This document shows, piece by piece, positions 58,331-64,000 of a stretch of DNA of 64,000 nucleotides (the first letter of the stretch is position 1; each line of letters opens with the position of its first letter). The notes below the pieces were generated by a model, which was given only the letters and a program-made list of their open reading frames with translations, did not search any database and was not told where the DNA came from. Location: contig NC_051138.1 in the NCBI RefSeq assembly GCF_014839805.1, positions 13,018,983 through 13,082,982 on the forward strand, given 5' to 3'. The DNA comes from Manduca sexta. Its lineage: Eukaryota; Arthropoda; Insecta; Lepidoptera; Sphingidae. The translations under genes and the position numbers were made by a program.

Positions 58331-59183
58331 AAACATTTAAATTTTGGTGCGCGTTGATGTCGTTTGTTGGTGAATGAATGTAGAGATGGTTTTTGTTTAA
58401 CGTCTGTAATACAGTATATCATATAAGTATTGTACTATGTTAGTTATCTGTATTATGTAAAGACCTAATATATATTTGTATTGTTTACGTGTTATTAACC
58501 CGTAGACGTAGTTTCTTTTTATTATTTAAAATATCACTGAAATAAAATAATTTGGATTTACAGTAAATATATCCATATGGAATATTATCAATTCTATTGA
58601 TATAGAGGACAAGATTTCTACAAATAAATTCCCGCACAACTAGATTATAATGGTATTTTTTATTTTATTTTTAACTTTACACTTTTAAAACAACAAGAAA
58701 AAGTAATACACTTTCTTATCAACAAGAATATGAATAAGTATAGATCCCGGTTGGATCATTCATAAAACCGACACGTCTTGTTCTTTGTTTTGTTGCCGTG
58801 CCGTATCTACAGACAGCCGTCTTGAAAACACACGGGTCGATATATATTTTACTCTCAAAATTTTACAATTAATAGTGAATATGTAAATAAATAGTAGATT
58901 AAATCGCAAGTTTTTGTTCATTATTTTAATATTAATTTTAACTGATTGTATATTGAGTATTGCCGAAAACATTTGTAAAAATAAGTAAGTAGTTAAAACC
59001 AGAGATTTGTTGTCATATTGGCTACCAATTACTATCCTGAGCAACTCGGGTCGGTTCTTCTTAGTAATACAGTATTTAAAAAAAATACAGATTAAATAAG
59101 CTGCCATTTGTAGTGAAAAGAATTCTTTTCAGTATGACTGTTCCTGAACAATCATGAGACTGCACTTTGACATACATATATAC
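58331..59183. other. No coding exon seen downstream of the promoter
   Basis: AT-rich. A minus-strand 115-codon frame (58760-59107) is AT-driven and without domain. Confidence 0.4.
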
Positions 59184-59454
59184 ATATTGAGGCTTGGAAG
59201 GCAATCATATCTAAGCGACATTCGGTAAATTTTTGTGTAGACTGCTTTAAAGTTGTGATTTTAATATGAATATTCATAAAAATTCAACTTTTTATTTCAT
59301 AAAGATATAGTCTAATGTTATTAAAATTGTCCTATACGTACAGAATCTAGATTAAATGATGCAGAAAAAAATGGCGATTCAAAATATTTATATAATTAAT
59401 TCTCTGTATGTTTGTCGCTTAGATATAGATTAGTCGCCTTTCAAGCGTCGATAT
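59184..59454 (-). mobile_element. MITE, copy 2 (271 bp), inverted relative to copy 1
   Basis: Terminal inverted repeats ATATTGAGGCTTGGAAGGCA (left) and ATATCGACGCTTGAAAGGCG (complement of right), both continuing to 'catatctaagcgaca' or close variants. The interior 'aaagatatagtctaatgtta' and 'aaaaaaatggcgattcaaa' is the complement of the matching part of 52401-52662. Confidence 0.82.
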
Positions 59455-61255
59455 ACAAATAGCAACTTCTATTATTGAATAAAATACTTTGTTCACCTAG
59501 TACATAGACAGGTACTGCTAAAGGCAGTCTCCCCAATCAATTTACTGAGTTGGTACTAACATAAACCACTATATGTACCCAAAAGAAAGAAAGTAAAACA
59601 CCGCATAAAAATATATTTCCAAAAGGATATGCCTACTGTACATTTTTCCAGATAAAAAACAGCTTATATAAGTATTCAAACTAGATTTATCCCCAATTAA
59701 AATTTTTGCTTTTACTTATAAATATTCAAACAACTAACTATTCAAACATTTTCATAAAATTCGACAATGTTATTTGTAGAATACATTCTTAATGAAGCAT
59801 TAAAATAAACGATCAAAGCCGCGATATCTTCCCGTATGTCCCACCGTGTTCCCGACGATCCCACTCTGGATGGACAGTAAGAAGACTTATCCTATCACGT
59901 GTCCATGGGGCTTAATAATCATTAAATTCAACTCAATTTGTGTCTGGATGGATGTTGCGTTGGTATAACACCGGCACAATGCGGTGCTTTTGTTTTTCTG
60001 ATTAAAAAGTTTTGAAACTTTCTTGACACTTTTATGTTTTTCATATATATATTTTTCTATATAGTATTATTTTGCAAATTTTGTGGTTACCTAATTCATT
60101 GTGTTAATAATTTGGGACGAACACATAATTCAAAATATATTTTTGGTATTTATTATGAAACATATACACGAAAATATAAATATATATAAGAATATAAGAG
60201 TACAATATAAAATAAAATATTATAACCCAATAAAGCGAAAAATAAATGATTAGCAACGTTCAAATTGGAATAAAATTTTTAATGTTGATTCATTTCCCAT
60301 TGTCGAGAAAACGTCGATGGTGGCTAAGGTCATTGGAAATTAACGATCTATACTGTCAACAGCCAAAGCCATTATCAACTCTGATATACTACGATTAGGG
60401 CTCAGTTAAGCAAGATTTAAGTAGTATTAATCGATCCAGCTTACACACTTTATATTTAATATTTCTCTAACTATTCAAAAAAACATGTATTTCGCTCAAC
60501 CTATAATTTTAATTATTTTATGATATGGAATTAAATAAAATATTTATGAACATCACAATTGATTGACATTATTTTTTGAATGTTAGGAATGCTATTAATT
60601 TTAATTGATCTATTTAAAAGTAATAATAATTCTTCGAATGTCATAAAACCTATATTGTAAGTTACTTGCCTACGCCATCGCATATCAATGTGCTGAAAGA
60701 TTGTTACAGAAACGAGTTTTCGCATTCGATTTCACAACATTATCACTTTTAATATTCTACATGAATAAATAAACGCTTCATGCCCTCATCTCAAAATGTT
60801 TTATTGATCAATTCCGAATACACTTGATTTGGAAGCGATTATGAGTAAAGCCGAGCCGCTCGGAGCGTAATCTGTAACAGTGACATCTGGTGACGTCGCC
60901 GCAACTCATTTTATTTTGAGCTGTCAATTAGATGTCACAAGTGACGTGTACATCGGTCATATGACATGTGGTTTAACCAAACTGTGCCGGGGAAATACGA
61001 TAATGTATCTAATTAACTCACCGAAGATTAATTGGACCGCAGAATTGTATGAGTATTGGAAGACATAGTTTTTCATGCAAATAATTTTTCCAGCTTGTTT
61101 CTGCCATATTTTGTACATAAAGAAAGTATGGTTTACTACAAATACAATAACTGGTGAATTACATACGAACTATTAAATCCTCTTTTTTTAAACCTCACAG
61201 ATTTCTTATGTTTGCGCGCCTATTCAAAATTGCTATAAAACCGCTTTTTTATTGC
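59455..61255. other. No gene supported; TGACGT sites near 60.9 kb
   Basis: AT-rich. At 60840-60960 there is a GC-richer stretch with TGACGTCG (60891) and AGTGACGTG (about 60940), CRE-like half sites. A 62-codon frame ending at 61068 has no domain or splice support. Confidence 0.35.
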
Positions 61256-61432
61256 TTTGAAAGGGCAGGCGAGCTAATTGTTCGCCTGATGTTCGCCCAC
61301 AAACTAAACACCTTCCAACACCTTAAATTACAAAGTATTGTTTGGTATTCTACTGCGCTTGCCATCCTGAGACATGAGATGTTAAGTCTCATTATGTCCA
61401 GTAATTACACTGACTACAATGCCGTTAAATAG
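61256..61432 (-). mobile_element. LINE-type 3' UTR repeat, copy 3
   Basis: The minus strand reads 'tgtaattactggacataatg', 'agacttaacatctcatgtc', 'tcaggatggcaagcgcagta', 'ccaaacaatactttgtaatt' and 'gcgaac...aggcgaac', co-linear with the 3' two-thirds of 17690-18010. It is 5'-truncated. Confidence 0.7.
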
Positions 61433-62544
61433 TTACTAGGAAACACAAGACTACTACGAAAATAACCGCTGCTGACGTTATCTAATTTTAGTAGCAGCAA
61501 CATAGATCGACATGGATTGGCAGCTTGCTTCCGAGTAGGATGAGTAACGTATGTGATGAAATTAATTCACCGCATGCCCTCTCCTCATTTATACTCCTTA
61601 CATTAAAAATACTTTACGAAAAAATTTCAAACCTTGAAAAAAAACTTTAAGTACTTTAAAGTTTTATTTTAATATCTAAACATAACCTATTTATGATTAA
61701 TAAAAAAAACATCCAATAGATCATAACATTTAAGACACTTTGATATTTTTCTCATTTGAACTACGTGAATAATAATTAGGTGCAATTAATAACACACAAA
61801 ATAATAAACGTAAAATGTGTGAAGATAAGTGATTTTTAATCACCAAACTACTTCAATACGATAAGCCTCGTAAAGCTTGCCGCGTTCTTAATAGAAAGCA
61901 AAGATTAGGGGAAAAATTTAGAGCGATATATTAATACGTTAATCATAAAATTCAAAGTAATGTAATAAAACGTAGTTGCCAAGCCTTAGGATACGCAAAA
62001 AGGTGAAAAAATTGCCTTTGGATAACGCCAACAAATCATTAGTGGTAACGGTCCCGGCGCTAAAATGCGAATCGATTTGACGCAAGCGCACAAACATTAA
62101 TCAACCTCACCAATAAATAAAGCCGAAAACTCGACTATCAAAATCTCTCCTTTGACGTCAAAAGAGACGTTAAGTCGCCCAATTTAATTAAAGTTCATGT
62201 TCTCAACCTTGATACCAGTAAGTAATAAAAGTAGGAAATTCATCTAAGTCCTTATTATTGTAGTCTGCAAATATGTGTATAATTTTTTTGTTGATTTTCA
62301 CCATCGAAATAGTTTCTAGTGCTAAATGAATGAATGCCTCCTTTTTTAATTCAGAACTAGAAACCAAGGCCACGGCGAAATTCTTCTAGGAGGCAAGGAA
62401 ATATTATAGTGTACGTTTGTGTGCGCAATACACACGTGCACTCTCGGTTCCTTCACTCTCATGGTCCTGTGAGACGACAATCCAACATGACCGTAGAGAT
62501 ATCAGGAGCAAAACCAACGGCTTTAAGTGCTTTCCGAGAAAAAA
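61433..62544. other. No gene seen
   Basis: AT-rich sequence, no exon or element recognised. Confidence 0.4.
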
Positions 62545-62705
62545 AAGGTATCACACCGCCAAGTTCCTGACTCCGAGCTGCGGCTGAGTAATTTTAAGAT
62601 GGAAACAGCCATCCACATTTATTTTTGGCCCGACCCGGGATACGAACAAAGGACGTCGGCGTTTTAGTCGTACTCCTACCACGCATTACAACTACGTCGC
62701 CGAGG
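62545..62705 (-). mobile_element. tRNA-derived SINE, minus strand
   Basis: The minus strand shows an A-box-like GCGACGTAGTTG (complement of about 62689-62700), 'gtacgacta' and a B-box-like TGTTCGTATCCC (complement of 62637-62648), followed by 'gggtcgggccaaaaataaat' and 'ctcggagtcaggaac'. The head is recognisable and the body is diverged. Confidence 0.65.
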
Positions 62706-63211
62706 TAGTCAATTTTCGACTACAACAGTAACTGTAGAAAACCTAGAAAAATGTATACCTACTATTTTCCGGACGACTAATTATTATTCTTGTTATTTCT
62801 TAACGCCATCGCTGACTCTGTTTTTATGATTTCGCAGGTATCCAAAATCTAACTATCAAGGTCATCCTCTGAATTCATAACAATTTAAGTTCTGAACTCT
62901 TACATTAGTAGCCCCTCATACTACAATAGTCATTTCCACAATGATTCATTCAAACAGTGTCTAAAAAATTCAAGCATTATTGTAAAAAACAATAGATCAT
63001 AATTTTCAGTTCAGTATTAGTCCAGCCTATAATAGTCTTCGGTAAGTACAATATATTCGGTAAATGTAATAGGCTTGCCATCTACAACATGGGATCTAAG
63101 AACACTGCAGAAATGTTTTACACGTCTGCCTGCCTCGGACACAGATGTCATATGTGTATGAAGAACTCAACTATCAGTCTTCCTTTCAATCTCAAGACTT
63201 TTGATTCTTAG
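62706..63211. other. No gene seen
   Basis: Spacer, AT-rich. It ends in a pyrimidine-rich stretch and TTCTTAG that could be a splice acceptor for the next entry. Confidence 0.35.
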
Positions 63212-63383
63212 CACTTCACAAAAATCATCATCACCCTGGTCTCAATTCGAATATCCAACAGCTTCTGATATTACGCGTGAGCGCAGCTCTCAGTCTTCCG
63301 GGCTTGCGGCTACGCATTCCGACACGCAAGCCCGGCCACGGCTGTTATACCCATTCCCGAAATTAAACCGTCTAATGGAGTAA
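63212..63383 (+). CDS. Weak candidate terminal exon, unknown protein
   Basis: After an acceptor-like TTTTGATTCTTAG a frame of about 57 codons runs to TAA at 63381-63383. The peptide is Ser/Arg-rich (TSQKSSSPWSQFEYPTASD, ITRERSSQSSGLAATHSDTQ) and ends RPRLLYPFPKLNRLME. The central part is GC-rich compared with the flanks, and AATAAATAAA lies about 160 bases downstream (near 63543) as a possible polyadenylation signal. No family is recognised. The entry phase needs two bases from an upstream exon, which does not directly fit the phase-0 donor at 55362, so another exon would be required. A chance frame over a GC-rich hairpin is the alternative. Confidence 0.28.
63298..63335. other. Perfect 11-bp GC hairpin
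   Basis: CCGGGCTTGCG (63298-63308) pairs with CGCAAGCCCGG (63325-63335) across a 16-base loop. It lies within the candidate exon at 63212-63383. Confidence 0.7.
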
Positions 63384-64000
63384 TCATTGAGTCTTTCGGG
63401 AATTTGAGTTACTCGATTAGAGTGACTATTGAGTTTAAAACTGGAATTACTGTAGTTGAATTTGAGTAATGTAAATATGAAGTGCGTTATAAAAATTTGC
63501 GTGGGTAAAGAAAAATCGTGTTTTTTTAATCATCAATTTTCAAATAAATAAATTTTGATATATATTGCTAAGCATTGCAAAACCGACAAAGATGTGACAC
63601 ACAACACGGCGCACATAGTATGACCAGCATACCCGTGTGCTCTGCGTATCCAAGTGTGATGAGAACTAGGTAAACATAGTAAAAATACAAGAATGAGAAG
63701 CTTTTAGATTTGAAGAAGAATGGATTGTAGCACCGATAGAATTAAATATTTGACGCTGTTCAACTAAATCTTGGCATAGTACTCAGCGTAATTGCTTACG
63801 ACTTACTTATTTATCCCAAAAAAATATACAGTAAGAATTTTTTTCGAGTACAGACTTTCACGCGAACAATACTGCAAGATAAAGCCAATATTTAATGTGC
63901 GTTCACAAACCTGTAATTCAAAACATTACTTTATAAAATCTACGTACTACTTTTTCTATCACGCTGCCGATTATAACTTATCGTTGGAATGGCAGTGGGT
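63384..64000. other. No gene seen to the end of the window
   Basis: AT-rich. Nothing recognised apart from the AATAAATAAA near 63543. Confidence 0.4.

Overview
This is a eukaryotic window. It is strongly AT-rich, has no operons and no continuous long reading frame, and carries a repeat collection typical of a moth or butterfly (Lepidoptera): tRNA-derived SINEs, short Helitrons ending in a hairpin plus CTAG(T), an RTE-type LINE relic, Penelope-like (PLE) debris, a DD37D mariner and several MITE families. The species cannot be named from the sequence. Most of the 64 kb reads as intergenic or large-intron DNA shaped by transposon insertion and decay.

Layout. 1-10 kb: a (CAT)13 microsatellite, a cluster of ATCGAT and CRE-like sites near 0.9-1.2 kb, a CpG-rich patch at 2.2-2.4 kb, two minus-strand SINEs (3.7 and 4.9 kb, the latter with a 13-bp target duplication), a near-perfect foldback at 4.4 kb and a MITE-like element at 6.3 kb. 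10-18 kb: an RTE reverse-transcriptase relic interrupted by a 375-bp retroposon with a 12-bp target duplication, a pair of TTAA-flanked MITEs, two Helitrons, a SINE and a LINE-type 3' end. 18-30 kb: sparse debris, a minus-strand LINE-like 3' region with twin hairpins, PLE terminal fragments and several SINEs. 30.4-31.7 kb: an almost complete mariner with TA duplications, terminal repeats and a transposase broken by three single-base losses. 33-36 kb: an unclassified 170-bp repeat and a Helitron with a duplicated 5' end. 37.8-39.3 kb: a 1.4-kb palindromic element; a 540-bp deletion derivative lies at 44.1 kb. 40.5-41.8 kb: a Helitron with seven exact-length 123-bp tandem units. 42-42.9 kb: a PLE GIY-YIG fragment carrying a second copy of the 170-bp repeat, again with a 13-bp duplication. 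45-53 kb: degenerate SINE, MITE and Helitron pieces. 59.2 kb: the inverted partner of a MITE at 52.4 kb.

The only region that looks like host genes is 54.6-55.4 kb. A GC-rich minus-strand first exon (63 codons, clean GTAAGT donor, possible PR/SET-like sequence) lies head-to-head with a GC-rich plus-strand candidate first exon (35 codons). About 460 bp separate them, and that gap holds three ATCGAT (DREF-like) motifs. A textbook-looking core promoter (GC boxes, CCAAT, TATA, initiator) sits at 58.2-58.3 kb, and two weak candidate terminal exons are at 39.6 kb (minus) and 63.2 kb (plus). No undescribed multi-gene system was found. The most notable items are the mariner, the giant palindrome, the exact 123-bp array, the nested insertion in the PLE and the divergent promoter.
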